A DNA stretch of 64,000 nt from Anaerolineaceae bacterium (GCA_016124855.1 WGMX01000027.1:124001-188000); one strand, 5' to 3'. Counted from the first letter of the stretch, positions 51,568 to 61,524 are shown. The notes: generated by a model from the sequence alone, not told the origin. Program-made: numbers and translations.

Positions 51568-51670
51568 TGATTTCACTCAACACAGAAAACCGATGACCGT
51601 AATCATAACCGATTCATGTGAAATTGAACACTGTAATTCATGAGTATTGCATCAGCACCTACCCTGTAAT

Positions 51671-51704
51671 AAAAACGGGGTGGTGAGTTCAACCCACCAC
51701 CCCG
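51671..51704 (-). terminator. rho-independent terminator of the Hsp20 gene
   Basis: Read on the minus strand, CGGGGTGGTG pairs with CACCACCCCG around a 9-nt loop and is followed by TTTTT. It lies 38 bp after the Hsp20 stop. Confidence 0.85.
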
Positions 51705-51741
51705 CTCATCCAGTTTATGAGGGCACGCGCCCCACAGCGGA

Positions 51742-52221
51742 TTAATTCTTTGACGGTAACTGCTTATTTCCGTTCACTTTGACGGAAATTTGCTTTGGCT
51801 GCGCTTCTGGCAGCTTGGGCAACGTCAGGTTCAACACACCGTTGTCATAGGTCGCTTCAACTTTGTTTGAATCGACACCCTGCGGTAAGCTGACGCTGCG
51901 GCTGAATTTGCCGTAGTAGCGTTCCTGAACAACCACTTTGCGGTTATCCTCAACCTTCGGCTGAGGCAGTTCGCCACTGATGGTCAGAACGTTGTCGTGC
52001 AGTTTCACATCAATATCGGCAGGATTAACCCCAGCTAACGGTACTTCTACTTCATAAGCATTGTCTGTTTCATGAATATCAAGTGCGGGAGTATCCGAAC
52101 CTGTCCAACCGGCAAAGGATGGGAAATTACCCTTCCAAGCGTCCTCAAACATCCGATCCATTGCGCTCTGCATTGTTGCCATTTCTTTGAATGGATTCCA
52201 GCGAACGATAGTGCTAGCCAT
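51742..52221 (-). CDS. Hsp20/alpha-crystallin small heat-shock protein
   Basis: 159 residues from the ATG at 52221, seven bases after GGAGG. N-terminal WNPFKEMATMQSAMDRMFED, then the alpha-crystallin domain (about 45-145): DIHETDNAYEVEVPLAGVNP, the strand VLTISGEL, RYYGKFSRSVSLPQGVD and the conserved NGVLNLTLPK, ending with a short tail. ATP-independent holdase forming oligomers. No CIRCE-like element is visible in the 80 bp upstream. Confidence 0.93.
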   Translation of the reverse strand: MASTIVRWNPFKEMATMQSAMDRMFEDAWKGNFPSFAGWTGSDTPALDIHETDNAYEVEVPLAGVNPADIDVKLHDNVLTISGELPQPKVEDNRKVVVQERYYGKFSRSVSLPQGVDSNKVEATYDNGVLNLTLPKLPEAQPKQISVKVNGNKQLPSKN

Positions 52222-52344
52222 TTGCTGCCTCCACATTTAATAGTGAACGATTACTCTTGTTATATGGCGCAAATGTCTGATTTTTATAAACAAAATATCG
52301 GAGAAATATTAGAAGCGTAAAGAGGGGAAGTGATTTTATTGAGG

Positions 52345-52380
52345 GAAAGAAGAGGCACTGTGGAACGAATGCCTCTTCTA
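52345..52380 (-). terminator. terminator of the class II aldolase gene
   Basis: On the minus strand, AGAAGAGGCA (52379-52370) pairs with TGCCTCTTCT (52357-52348), followed by TTCCCTC. A 10-bp stem lying 13 bp after the stop. Confidence 0.6.
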
Positions 52381-52391
52381 AAAACCGGGAT

Positions 52392-53096
52392 TTATTCTTT
52401 GTAATTGGCCTGCGCTTCTGCAAGAGCATTACGTTCCTGATCCAACATGTCGGCATTGCGTAGAAGTTGAGACATGAGGATGCAGTAGGCGTTGTTGTCC
52501 ATACGTTCTACCGCGTCAAAAGCCGCATCCAAATCCTTGCCAATGACGAACAGCCCGTGCCATGGAGCAATTACACCCGCTGCTTGTTTTCGGATACGCG
52601 CTTCGTTGCCGCGAATGCCACCTGCGACACTTTCAGCTAGTCCGTTTCCATGTGCTGGCGCATAGGAGACTACGGGAACTGTGCCAAACTTTTGGGTCGC
52701 TTCCAATACAGGCGGCATAGGGCGGTTCATGGCGGCAAACACCAAAATATTTTTGGCGTGGGCATGTACGACGCCGGTTCCATGTTCCCCAAACTCGCGG
52801 TGCAGGCGGAAGTGAACCTTTGATTCGCGCGAAATTTCGCCCGTGCCATCTAGAATGTTCATATCCTTGTCTGCGACCAGCACGTCATCAGGTTTAAGCT
52901 GCCACTGGCGCAAACTGCCGCTGTAGCGCGGTGTGATACACACATATTCACCCACACGGGCGCTAATGTTACCCCCTGCCACATCGGTCAGCCGCCGATC
53001 AAAAAGCATCGCCCCCAAACGCGCAATTTTGGCGCGCATGGCGTTTAACTCCGGGTTAGCCCGTACCGAGTCCTGTAATTGTTGATTAGTAGTCAT
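52392..53096 (-). CDS. class II aldolase/adducin-family protein
   Basis: 234 residues. Zinc ligands: HAHAK (about 112-116) and the later APWHGLFV; the catalytic acidic residue lies in ISRESKVHFRLH. GGNISARVGEYVCITP is the substrate phosphate-binding region. Members include fuculose- and ribulose-phosphate aldolases and epimerases, or methylthioribulose-phosphate dehydratase. The exact substrate is not shown. A single-gene unit. Confidence 0.88.
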   Translation of the reverse strand: MTTNQQLQDSVRANPELNAMRAKIARLGAMLFDRRLTDVAGGNISARVGEYVCITPRYSGSLRQWQLKPDDVLVADKDMNILDGTGEISRESKVHFRLHREFGEHGTGVVHAHAKNILVFAAMNRPMPPVLEATQKFGTVPVVSYAPAHGNGLAESVAGGIRGNEARIRKQAAGVIAPWHGLFVIGKDLDAAFDAVERMDNNAYCILMSQLLRNADMLDQERNALAEAQANYKE

Positions 53097-53368
53097 GAAG
53101 CTGTAATCCTTAAAAACTTTTGATTATGTCTTGATTATAATCACCTAAAGAGAGCCTGCCCATGACCGCTTTTATAATGCCTAATTAAAGGAAATGTACC
53201 GGGCAAAGTGATATTTGTCCTTGAGTTATCTGTCATTTGTTACTTGATTACTGAATAATTTCGAAACAATTAATGTAATTCGGATTGAAATAGTTTACAA
53301 TTTCTAGATAAGCTTTTAGCACTACAATTTGATGGTTCATTACAGACAACTATGAGGGTACAGGATTC

Positions 53369-56300
53369 ATGGCTGATTCAAATAATGTAATGACAACCTC
53401 GCCCGACAACCCCGAGCCTGATTACCTACAAACGTTTTATCACAATTTGGTTGAAGCAGCCGGCAATGTTTTTTTTGTGACTGATGCCAATGGTTACTTT
53501 ATTTATGTGAATTCAGCAGTTGAATCGGTCATGGGTTTCAATCCAGACCATTTCTTCGGCAAACATTATAGTGATGTGGTACATCCTGACTGGGTTGAGC
53601 GGGTCGTTGCATGGTATACAACCCAATTTTTAGAAGTCATCCCGGAAACAACCTTTGAGTATGAAGTGCTCGCAGCCAATGGCGAACGGCTCTGGGTCGA
53701 GCAAATTGTGCGTCTGATGGTTGTTGACGGCATGGTTATGGGGTGCAATGGCCTGCTGCATGATATTACACCACGCAAGCGGGCTGAGGCGGCCCGACAA
53801 AATATCGAAAAGAGTTATTTACAGGCTTCCGAAAACAGCGGCGCTATTGTGTTTATGATCGCTAAAGGCGGAGTGTTCATCTACGTTAATCCGGCTATGG
53901 AACTCGCGAGCGGATACAACCGCAGCGAACTCCTCAAAATGAATGTATCAGATGTAGTTCATCCAGAGCATCACGCACAAATACGAAAATATGCGCAGCT
54001 TTACGGCGAATCACAGCAAGCGGCACCACGCACCGAAATTCGTATCATCCGAAAAGATGGGTCAGTTGGTTGGATCGATGCTGTTGCCACTTGGAGCGAA
54101 CTTGATGGCGATATCGTCATGTTTGGTTCAGCGCTGGACATTAGCGAACGCAAGATCATTGAACAGGAATTAAAAGACAGCCAGTTTTTTGTTGAACAGA
54201 TTAATAAAACGATTCCGGATATTGTCTATGTGTTCGATCTTAATGAGTGGCGTATCGTTTATTCCAACCGGTCAATCGCATCATTACTTGGTTACAACCG
54301 CGAAGAAGTTTTCGCGATGGACAAAAATACCTTGCTTAATATGCTGCACCCCGACGAGCATACGCGTTATATGGAACGGCTGATCGTACTTAAGTCGATG
54401 AAATCGGGCGATTTACAGGAATCAACCTACAAAATGCTGCATAAAGATGGCAGTGTGCGTTGGGTGCATTTCCGCAATACGGCTTTCGAACATAACCCCG
54501 ATGGAACAGTCAAGCGCATTTTAGGGTTGATGCGGGATGCGACCGAGCAGGTGAAAGCGCAAGAGTCGATTCATCGCAGCGAGGAGCAGCTTCGCCAATC
54601 CCTCCAATATCAGCGCGCCCTAAACGAAATTAACTTCGAACTCGGCGATCTGGATACATTTGAAGAGATGTGCAAACGGACGGTTGAACTCGGGCAGAGT
54701 AAATTAGGCTTTGACCGTATCGGTGTGCTGCTGTTTAATCCGGCGACTGAAACCATTAATGGTACTTTTGGTGTGGATGCTGAAGGGCAAATTCGGGATG
54801 AACGGGGCATACAACATGCTCTTTCAGGTGGTTTGCGTTGGGTGAGTAAATCCGTTCGCGATAAGCAGCGCGTTCATGTGCGCGAGAATATCGATATCTA
54901 TGATAATTGGCAGGTTGTCGGGCATGGTTGGAACGCGATGGCGCTTATGTGGAAAGAGGGTCAAGTTATCGGTTGGCTGGCTGCTGATAACTTAATCAAC
55001 CAACGACCACTGCAAGAATATCAGATTGAGGTGTTAGGTCTGCTTGCTATAGCACTCGAACATTTTTTTGTGCAAAAAGAGGCCGAGTCAAAACTACGCG
55101 AAAGCAATCGCCGTTATGACCAGTTGGTCACCAATATGCCGGGAATGGTGTATCGCATTCGTCGCAACGACAGCGGAAACGCCTACTACGAATATGTTAG
55201 CCCGCGCTGCAAAGATTTGACCGGATTAGAACCTGAAGCGCTTCTGGCGGATGCAAGCCTGCTGCTGAATCAAATTGTTCCTGAAGATCGTGTTAAATAT
55301 GACGCGCTGGTGCGCATAAACCTTGAGGAACCTCAGGTATTTCGTTGGGAAGGCGCGGTTATTGTTAATGGCGAACGTCGTTGGCGGCGGGTTGAATCTC
55401 GACCGTATCAACTTGCCGATGGCAGAATCGTCTGGGACGGCATTCTTTCGGATGTGACCGAAAGTAAACGGGCAGAAGAAGCGCTGCGCCAAAGTGAGGA
55501 AGCGTCCCGAAAATCGTTGGAATATCAACAGGCGTTGAATGAAATTAATATCGAATTGGCTGATCTGGATTTATTTAACGACATTGCCAAACGAGCGATT
55601 GAATTAGGCACGACTCGTCTAGGCTTTGACCGTTTGGGTCTGATGATTTATGAAGCCGAATCCGGGCTTATTAAAGGAAGTTTTGGGACAGATCGAAACG
55701 GGAATATACGCGATGAACGCTCGTTTTCGCAGCCCATATCCAAATTTTCGAACTGGCTGAACGACTCTGTCACAGGGAAAAAACGGGTACGTGTACGGAA
55801 AAACGCACCATTGTATGATGACGGCGAAATTATTGGTCAGGGCTGGAATGCGATGGCATTGATGTGGAATGGGGAGGCACCAATCGGCTGGTTAGCGGTT
55901 GATAATCTCATTCATCAAGAACCGCTGCAAGCCTACCAACTGGAACTACTCGGTTTATTTGCGAGTGCATTAGAGCATCTCTACGTGCGTAAACAATCGG
56001 AGCATGCACTGCGCGAGAGTAACCTGCGCTATGACGAACTGGTTACCAATATTCCGGGTGTCGTTTATCGCCGCCGCCAACTGATGAATGGCGAGGATCA
56101 TTTTGAATTTATTAGTTCGCGTTGCAAAGAAATAACCGGCATTGAACCGGAAGCGTTAGTCAAAGACGGCAGCTTATGGATGGATCAGATTGTGCCGGAG
56201 GAGCGGGCTGCCTTTATTGCTCGTTCAGAAGAAGCGGCCAAAAATTTCCAAACCTTTCTCTGGGAAGGTGAGGTCATTATTGATGGGGAACATCGCTGGC

Positions 56301-58045
56301 GGCGTATAGAGTCTCATCCACGCCAATTAAATGACGGCAGTGTGATTTGGGAAGGCATCTTGACGGATGTGACCGAACGTAAGCATGCCGAAGAAGCGCT
56401 GCGCCAATCCGAAGAACGCTACCGGACGATGGTGGAAGAACATTCCGAAATGATCAGCCGCTATACCCCTGACGGTCAGCTTACCTTTGTCAATGAATCG
56501 GTATGCCGTTACTTTGGGCAGCCGCGTGAATATTTCATCGGGCGTAATATTTTGGATTATACGCCGCATGAATTCCATGAACCTATTTTGCAGCGTATAA
56601 AGTCGGCGTCTATCACTGGAAAACCGTTTCAATATGAACATCCGATACATTTGGTGGACGGCAGTTTGCGCTGGTTCGAGTGGACAGATACGCCTGTTTA
56701 CGATACCAGTGGACACGCCTTGATCTTCCAGTCAGTTGGACGAGATATTGATATTCGCAAACGGACAGAATCGGATCGTAATGATTATATCAATCGGTTG
56801 GAAATTATCCGGCGGGTCGATATGGAATTGACTGAAAGCTTAAACTTCGACCATGTGCTGCAAATCGCACTGGATGCTGCCGTCCGTATTAGTCAGGCTA
56901 GCGCGGGCGCTATTCATGTCTTAGAAGATGACCGGCTGCGGGTAGCGTATGTCGTCGGTAATTTCCCGCCTTCGATGCTGGGTTCAACTTTACCCCTTAC
57001 CAGCGGAATTGTGGGGCGTGTCGCCCGCCGTGCGATTCCCGAATTGATTACTGATGTCAACATGGATCCCGATTACCTACCGAATGTCGTCGAGACACGT
57101 GCACAAATGACGCTGCCTTTGATGTCACAAGATCGGTTGATTGGTGTCATTAATGTACAAACGTCGCAGTCCGGCGTATTCACCCATGCTATGTTTGACT
57201 TCTTGAAAGTTTTAACTGTTCGCATTGCCTCGGCGCTGGATAACGCCCGCATGCACTTGGCGACTGAACAGCATCTGGTCGAAATTACTGACCTGTATCA
57301 GCAGGTGACCGAACTTGAACAACTGAAAACACAAATGATTCGGATCGCGGCACACGATCTCCGTAATCCATTGGGGGTAATTTCCGGCTATATCCAGATG
57401 CTATCCGAGGAAATGGCGGCGCATCTGACGGAACGCGGGCGTGATCAAATTCATACTATTAACGACTCCATCGGACGCATAGACAAAATCACCCGCGATA
57501 TTTTGACTTTAGAACGGATTGCCGCTGGGCGCGAGGTCGTGGCTGAAAAAATCGACTTGACGCAGATGGTGACCGAAGCGTTTGCCCAAATTAAAGGGCA
57601 GGCCGCGCAAAAGAACCAGAGCTATGAACTGGAGAAACCCCGTCAACCGATGTTCGTTAATGGTGACCGCTATATGCTGCCCGAAACAATCGTCAATTTG
57701 CTTACAAACGCCGTCAAATATACCCCTGAAAGCGGGCAGATTCAGGTTTGCTTGGCCGAGAAAAATAATCAGGTGATATTGACAGTATCCGACACGGGAT
57801 ATGGCATTCCGGCGGATAAGCAGGCCGATTTGTTCCAACCGTTCTATCGTGTTAATACGAGAGAAACACGCGGAATTAATGGTACGGGGCTAGGGCTGCA
57901 TCTGGTGAAAACTATCATCGAACGCCATAACGGTAAAATGGTTTTTCAAAGTGAGTATGGGAAAGGCAGTACCTTCGGCTTTGAACTGCCACTGGTTGAT
58001 GTTCCTGCGCCAAAGAGTAAACGCAAGGCGGCGGTTCCCAAATAA
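53369..58045 (+). CDS. giant multi-PAS/GAF sensor histidine kinase
   Basis: 1558 residues, no transmembrane segment. Order (rough): PAS 22-145, PAS 150-270, PAS 272-400, GAF 415-565, PAS 578-705, GAF 715-870, PAS 880-1005, PAS 1010-1130, GAF 1145-1290, then HisKA with the H-box AAHDLRNPLGVISGY (about 1320) and HATPase to about 1535 (N-box INLLTNAVKYTP, DTGYGIPAD, GTGLGLHLV). Units GAF1-PAS4 and GAF2-PAS5 are close copies (QALNEIN, GFDR, GWNAMALMW, RYDxLVTNxPGxVYR). A soluble sensor integrating several signals. No response regulator is adjacent; the MCP-like gene follows. Confidence 0.92.
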   Translation: MADSNNVMTTSPDNPEPDYLQTFYHNLVEAAGNVFFVTDANGYFIYVNSAVESVMGFNPDHFFGKHYSDVVHPDWVERVVAWYTTQFLEVIPETTFEYEVLAANGERLWVEQIVRLMVVDGMVMGCNGLLHDITPRKRAEAARQNIEKSYLQASENSGAIVFMIAKGGVFIYVNPAMELASGYNRSELLKMNVSDVVHPEHHAQIRKYAQLYGESQQAAPRTEIRIIRKDGSVGWIDAVATWSELDGDIVMFGSALDISERKIIEQELKDSQFFVEQINKTIPDIVYVFDLNEWRIVYSNRSIASLLGYNREEVFAMDKNTLLNMLHPDEHTRYMERLIVLKSMKSGDLQESTYKMLHKDGSVRWVHFRNTAFEHNPDGTVKRILGLMRDATEQVKAQESIHRSEEQLRQSLQYQRALNEINFELGDLDTFEEMCKRTVELGQSKLGFDRIGVLLFNPATETINGTFGVDAEGQIRDERGIQHALSGGLRWVSKSVRDKQRVHVRENIDIYDNWQVVGHGWNAMALMWKEGQVIGWLAADNLINQRPLQEYQIEVLGLLAIALEHFFVQKEAESKLRESNRRYDQLVTNMPGMVYRIRRNDSGNAYYEYVSPRCKDLTGLEPEALLADASLLLNQIVPEDRVKYDALVRINLEEPQVFRWEGAVIVNGERRWRRVESRPYQLADGRIVWDGILSDVTESKRAEEALRQSEEASRKSLEYQQALNEINIELADLDLFNDIAKRAIELGTTRLGFDRLGLMIYEAESGLIKGSFGTDRNGNIRDERSFSQPISKFSNWLNDSVTGKKRVRVRKNAPLYDDGEIIGQGWNAMALMWNGEAPIGWLAVDNLIHQEPLQAYQLELLGLFASALEHLYVRKQSEHALRESNLRYDELVTNIPGVVYRRRQLMNGEDHFEFISSRCKEITGIEPEALVKDGSLWMDQIVPEERAAFIARSEEAAKNFQTFLWEGEVIIDGEHRWRRIESHPRQLNDGSVIWEGILTDVTERKHAEEALRQSEERYRTMVEEHSEMISRYTPDGQLTFVNESVCRYFGQPREYFIGRNILDYTPHEFHEPILQRIKSASITGKPFQYEHPIHLVDGSLRWFEWTDTPVYDTSGHALIFQSVGRDIDIRKRTESDRNDYINRLEIIRRVDMELTESLNFDHVLQIALDAAVRISQASAGAIHVLEDDRLRVAYVVGNFPPSMLGSTLPLTSGIVGRVARRAIPELITDVNMDPDYLPNVVETRAQMTLPLMSQDRLIGVINVQTSQSGVFTHAMFDFLKVLTVRIASALDNARMHLATEQHLVEITDLYQQVTELEQLKTQMIRIAAHDLRNPLGVISGYIQMLSEEMAAHLTERGRDQIHTINDSIGRIDKITRDILTLERIAAGREVVAEKIDLTQMVTEAFAQIKGQAAQKNQSYELEKPRQPMFVNGDRYMLPETIVNLLTNAVKYTPESGQIQVCLAEKNNQVILTVSDTGYGIPADKQADLFQPFYRVNTRETRGINGTGLGLHLVKTIIERHNGKMVFQSEYGKGSTFGFELPLVDVPAPKSKRKAAVPK

Positions 58046-58138
58046 CCACATTTATTTAAACAATTATAAACTCAAGGTCGCCTATCGCAAAATGGGCGTA
58101 AGATATAGTCATTGTTCTGTAATAAGTATTGAGCGCAT

Positions 58139-59227
58139 ATGATGCAGCGACCTAAACAAAATTCTCTGGCAGCACAACACTGGTTATTCATGATCCTTGC
58201 AGTGGCAGGGATTTTCTTCATCCTTGTCTCTTTGCGCCCTGACGTTGTTCCTGCGTGGATTGGCTTCGCACTGATAGGCGGGTTGAGCGCCGGGGCGTTG
58301 TGGCGTCGGCAGCAGTCACCGGATATACCGGAACCGGCAAACTCCGCCGGGCAACCGGATAAAAAACCAACCTATGCGCAGCCTGTCGCGCCCGAGTCGA
58401 TGGGGATGTTGACCCAAACCATTGCCCAACAAGAAATCAGTGTTCAAGAACAGTTGGCTTTAGCCGAGCATACCAATAAGCTCCTCAGTAAGTTTATGGC
58501 GACCGGCGAACAGATGCAAACTCAAGCGCGGACAATGAACCAGACCACGCGAGAGGCGAGCAATAACGTTACCAGCGGTGGCATGGCCTTGCAGCAGGTA
58601 ATGGATGAGATGGGCGGCATCCGCGAAAAAGTGATGACCGTCGCTCAAACCATTCGCACACTGGCTCAGTTTGCCCTGCGTATTGACAGTATTATTGGTT
58701 CGGTCAGCGAGATTGCGACGCAGTCCAACCTATTGGCGATTAATGCCTCGATTGAAGCGGCACGGGCAGGTATTCACGGACGCGGTTTTGCAGTGGTGGC
58801 GGATGAGGTACGATCACTCTCGCACCAATCAACACAGGCAGCAGGCCAAGTGCGCGCCATTTTGGAGGAAATTCAAACCGCGATGAAGCAGGCCATTCGC
58901 GCCACCGATGAGGGTTTAGAACAGGTTGCGTCGGGTGTGGGTGTGGCGACGGAGGCCGACAGCGTAATGCATCATTTGATGGAACAAGTTACAGCGGCGC
59001 AGCAGGCGGTCACTTCCGTACACGATATTATTCGGCAGCAAGTGGACGGGCTTGATGAAATGAGTATCGGCGTGGAGCGAATGGAAAGAATCGCCCGCAA
59101 TACGCTTCTCCAGACCCAAACCATAACCCAAATTAGCCAGCATCTGGTTCAACTTGCAGACGAATTACCGGTAAATATGCCCACCGAAACCGGCAGTTCT
59201 CGCCTTGAAGTAGGTACAGCGGTATAA
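58139..59227 (+). CDS. methyl-accepting chemotaxis-like signalling protein without sensor domain
   Basis: 362 residues. Two close membrane helices near the N-terminus (about 16-32 and 38-52) with almost no external loop, then a long coiled coil and the conserved MCP signalling tip ([36 protein letters not shown]). There is no periplasmic sensor and no obvious HAMP. It lies 93 bp after the giant kinase gene. No CheA or CheW gene is in the window, so its partner is unknown; it may sense membrane or cytoplasmic state. Confidence 0.85.
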   Translation: MMQRPKQNSLAAQHWLFMILAVAGIFFILVSLRPDVVPAWIGFALIGGLSAGALWRRQQSPDIPEPANSAGQPDKKPTYAQPVAPESMGMLTQTIAQQEISVQEQLALAEHTNKLLSKFMATGEQMQTQARTMNQTTREASNNVTSGGMALQQVMDEMGGIREKVMTVAQTIRTLAQFALRIDSIIGSVSEIATQSNLLAINASIEAARAGIHGRGFAVVADEVRSLSHQSTQAAGQVRAILEEIQTAMKQAIRATDEGLEQVASGVGVATEADSVMHHLMEQVTAAQQAVTSVHDIIRQQVDGLDEMSIGVERMERIARNTLLQTQTITQISQHLVQLADELPVNMPTETGSSRLEVGTAV

Positions 59228-59253
59228 AATATAGTTCGTTTAGGGGGAACGGT

Positions 59254-59643
59254 ATGGCACAGGTTAAAGGTATCGGGGGCGTTTTCTTTAAGGCCAACGA
59301 CCCGGCAAAACTGCGGGCGTGGTATCAAGCAAATTTAGGCATTATTCCGGAAACTGAAGGCCATGTGTCTTTCTGGTGGAAGCAGGTCGAAAGCCCCGAA
59401 GATCAGTATACGGTTTGGAGTCCTTTCCCGCAGGATACCCCTTATTTTGAGCCATCGAACGCCCCTTTTATGATCAATTACATCGTCGATGATCTCGATG
59501 GGTTGTTAGCAGAACTGCGCGCCAAAGGTGTGCCTGTTGACGACCATGTAGAAGAGATGGAATACGGGCGCTTTGGATGGGCAACTGATCCTGAAGGCAA
59601 TCGTTTCGAACTCTGGCAGCCGTCGAACCAAACTCCTATCTAA
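59254..59643 (+). CDS. VOC-family (glyoxalase/bleomycin resistance-like) protein
   Basis: 129 residues, one VOC module pair: GIGGVFFKANDPAKLRAWYQ, FMINYIVDDLDGLLAELRAK, GRFGWATDPEGNRFELWQP. Metal-ligand His/Glu residues of glyoxalases are partly replaced, so it may be a binding protein or a different lyase or dioxygenase. GGGGG lies six bases before the ATG. Convergent with the TetR gene. Confidence 0.85.
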   Translation: MAQVKGIGGVFFKANDPAKLRAWYQANLGIIPETEGHVSFWWKQVESPEDQYTVWSPFPQDTPYFEPSNAPFMINYIVDDLDGLLAELRAKGVPVDDHVEEMEYGRFGWATDPEGNRFELWQPSNQTPI

Positions 59644-59654
59644 AGGAGTTTTCA

Positions 59655-60287
59655 TCACTCAATAGGGGTACGGGCAAAGGGTAAAGAGGGAATTCCTAAC
59701 ACATCTACAAGCCCCGGTTCAATCAAACGCATCACGAGCCTAAATAACACTTCGGTTGAACAGGGCATGTCGTCATCAATCCACCACACTAACATGGATA
59801 AGAACGAGCTAACTGTTGACTGCGAGACAGCCTCCAACTCATAAGCAGTCAACGGCGCTTTTGCCACCCGTTTGAATATGATGCGAGCATATTTCAAGAG
59901 ATACTCGCGTTGATAATTTAAATGATTGCCCCCGCTGTGCTTTCCCAATAAGGCTTTGAATAAACGATGTTCTTGCTCTACATACTTCAGCAGCATCATT
60001 GGCAAGTTAGTGACCATCTGTGAATCACCGCTGTCGAATGATTCGAGTTCTAGTACCATGTGGGCGTGTTCTTCAAAGGCTTGTTGCAAAGCTTTGAAAC
60101 GGCTCATCAACAAGGCTTCTTTGTCTTGGTAGTGGGAATAAAAAGTCGAGCGTCCTACATTGGCCCGATCCAGAATATCCTGAACAGTGACGGCCTCATA
60201 CCCCTTTTCGAGAATAAGCGCTATACAGGCGTCTTCAAGATGCTGGCGCGTCCGTTGAACCTGCCTACTGCCCTGTTTTGTTTCCAT
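59655..60287 (-). CDS. TetR-family transcriptional regulator
   Basis: 210 residues. N-terminal helix-turn-helix: TRQHLEDACIALILEKGYEA, VTVQDILDRANVGRSTFYSH, YQDKEALLMSRF; then a helical ligand-binding domain with a C-terminal region typical of the TetR_C family. It is divergent from the membrane-bound methyltransferase gene, with a 27-bp palindrome between them, and most likely represses both genes. Confidence 0.9.
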   Translation of the reverse strand: METKQGSRQVQRTRQHLEDACIALILEKGYEAVTVQDILDRANVGRSTFYSHYQDKEALLMSRFKALQQAFEEHAHMVLELESFDSGDSQMVTNLPMMLLKYVEQEHRLFKALLGKHSGGNHLNYQREYLLKYARIIFKRVAKAPLTAYELEAVSQSTVSSFLSMLVWWIDDDMPCSTEVLFRLVMRLIEPGLVDVLGIPSLPFARTPIE

Positions 60288-60383
60288 GATAATGCTACTT
60301 CCCGAACAATTTTTGTTTTTTGTTCAGCTTGGAACATTTTGCCAAAGCTGATTGTTGACCGTCACTTCTCATAAGGATTATAA

Positions 60384-60429
60384 CAAGATCGAACACTGTG
60401 TTCAATCTTGAATTGAGTGTTTGATCTTG
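60384..60429. promoter_or_regulatory. TetR-type operator between divergent genes
   Basis: Positions 60384-60410 form a 27-bp palindrome with 13-bp arms around a central T and a single mismatched pair; the core reads GAACACTGTGTTC. A related half site (GTGTTTGATCTTG) lies at 60417-60429. Likely -35 (TTGATC, 60421) and -10 (TTATAG, about 60443) elements of the methyltransferase gene follow directly, so a bound repressor would block them. Confidence 0.7.
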
Positions 60430-60461
60430 TATCCAGTAATTGTTATAGGAGTGACAATCAA

Positions 60462-61244
60462 ATGAGTATGACCCACGAACACGAGCAAAACCACGAGCAC
60501 GGGCATGGACCGTTGACCCATATTCGCGGCTTTATCCATGATGCGCCGATGGTGAGCAATTACCAATGGCAAATACCGTCTTCCGTACGCCATCTATCGT
60601 TAATTGGTATCATCGTATTGGTAGTGGCGATGGTTCTGACACACCTTGGCATTAGTTATGCCCTCGGCATCGGTGTGGGTGTAGCGCTGCTCTTACACCT
60701 TCCCATCCTCGCACTGACTTCTATAGGCTTAATCTTGCGGCGCGCCCGCACGGGCTTTATTGGTACCGTTGTCAATCTTATTCCGTGGAAAGGTAATGAG
60801 GAAGTGCTCGATGTTGGCTGTGGTTCAGGCATCCTCCTATTCGCCTGTATCAAAGAATCTCCAACTGCAAAAGGCACCGGTATTGATATTTACGATCCTT
60901 ATTCATTTGGTGGTTCAGCCGGCGTATTCTGGAAAAACGCTGAAATCGAAGGTGTGAAAAGCCGCATCAACTTGCAGCAGGTGGACGCTCGTACCATGCC
61001 TTTTGAAGATGAACGCTTTAATGTCATCGTCTCAAGCTTAGCCATGCATCACGTCGGTGATAGCGCAGATCAAGAAAAAGCTACTCGTGAAATTGTGCGA
61101 ACGCTCAAGCCGGGAGGTAAAATTGTCATTTGTGATGTGGGGCGCGCCCTGAACACGCCCGAAAAGGTATTCCGTTCTTTAGGCTTAGCTAACGTGCGCC
61201 GCAGCGGTCATCTATTCCAGATTTTGAGTGCTGAGAAACGCTAA
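60462..61244 (+). CDS. membrane-anchored SAM methyltransferase with His-rich N-terminus
   Basis: About 260 residues from the ATG at 60462 (AGGAG ten bases upstream). The N-terminus is His/Glu-rich (MTHEHEQNHEHGHGPLTH), which could bind metal. Two membrane helices follow (about 44-85). The cytoplasmic domain has motif I EVLDVGCGSGILLF, GTGIDIYDPY, then FNVIVSSLAMHH and LKPGGKIVICDVG. SAM-dependent methyltransferases of this type modify small molecules or lipids. It is under TetR control. His-rich tail and membrane location are unusual for the family; the function may involve metal or toxic compounds (inference). Confidence 0.85.
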   Translation: MSMTHEHEQNHEHGHGPLTHIRGFIHDAPMVSNYQWQIPSSVRHLSLIGIIVLVVAMVLTHLGISYALGIGVGVALLLHLPILALTSIGLILRRARTGFIGTVVNLIPWKGNEEVLDVGCGSGILLFACIKESPTAKGTGIDIYDPYSFGGSAGVFWKNAEIEGVKSRINLQQVDARTMPFEDERFNVIVSSLAMHHVGDSADQEKATREIVRTLKPGGKIVICDVGRALNTPEKVFRSLGLANVRRSGHLFQILSAEKR

Positions 61245-61389
61245 AGGCAATAACCAAATCCGTCTCTCATAAGGTGCATACACATGACGATCACCGACAC
61301 AGTCATGAAGGTCAGAACCATCATATCGAGTTGATTCATACAAATGGGCAGATTATGGCAAGTTACTAATTGGAATGGTAATAGGTAAC

Positions 61390-61524
61390 GGACGGCATGT
61401 ATGCCGTCCCTACGAAAATACGTTTTGAAAGAAGAAATAATCATTATTTCACCGAAAAAATGTAGGGACGCGATATATCGCGTCCGGCATTTGATTAATT
61501 TTCAGACAGGTTCTAAACCTGCCC
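61390..61524. repeat. cluster of three dispersed palindromes
   Basis: GGACGGCAT/ATGCCGTCC (61390-61409) then CTACGAAAAT; GTAG plus GGACGCGAT/ATCGCGTCC (61463-61485), in the opposite orientation; and CAGGTT/AACCTG (61507-61521). They fill the 295-bp gap between the convergent methyltransferase and iron permease genes. Confidence 0.75.
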
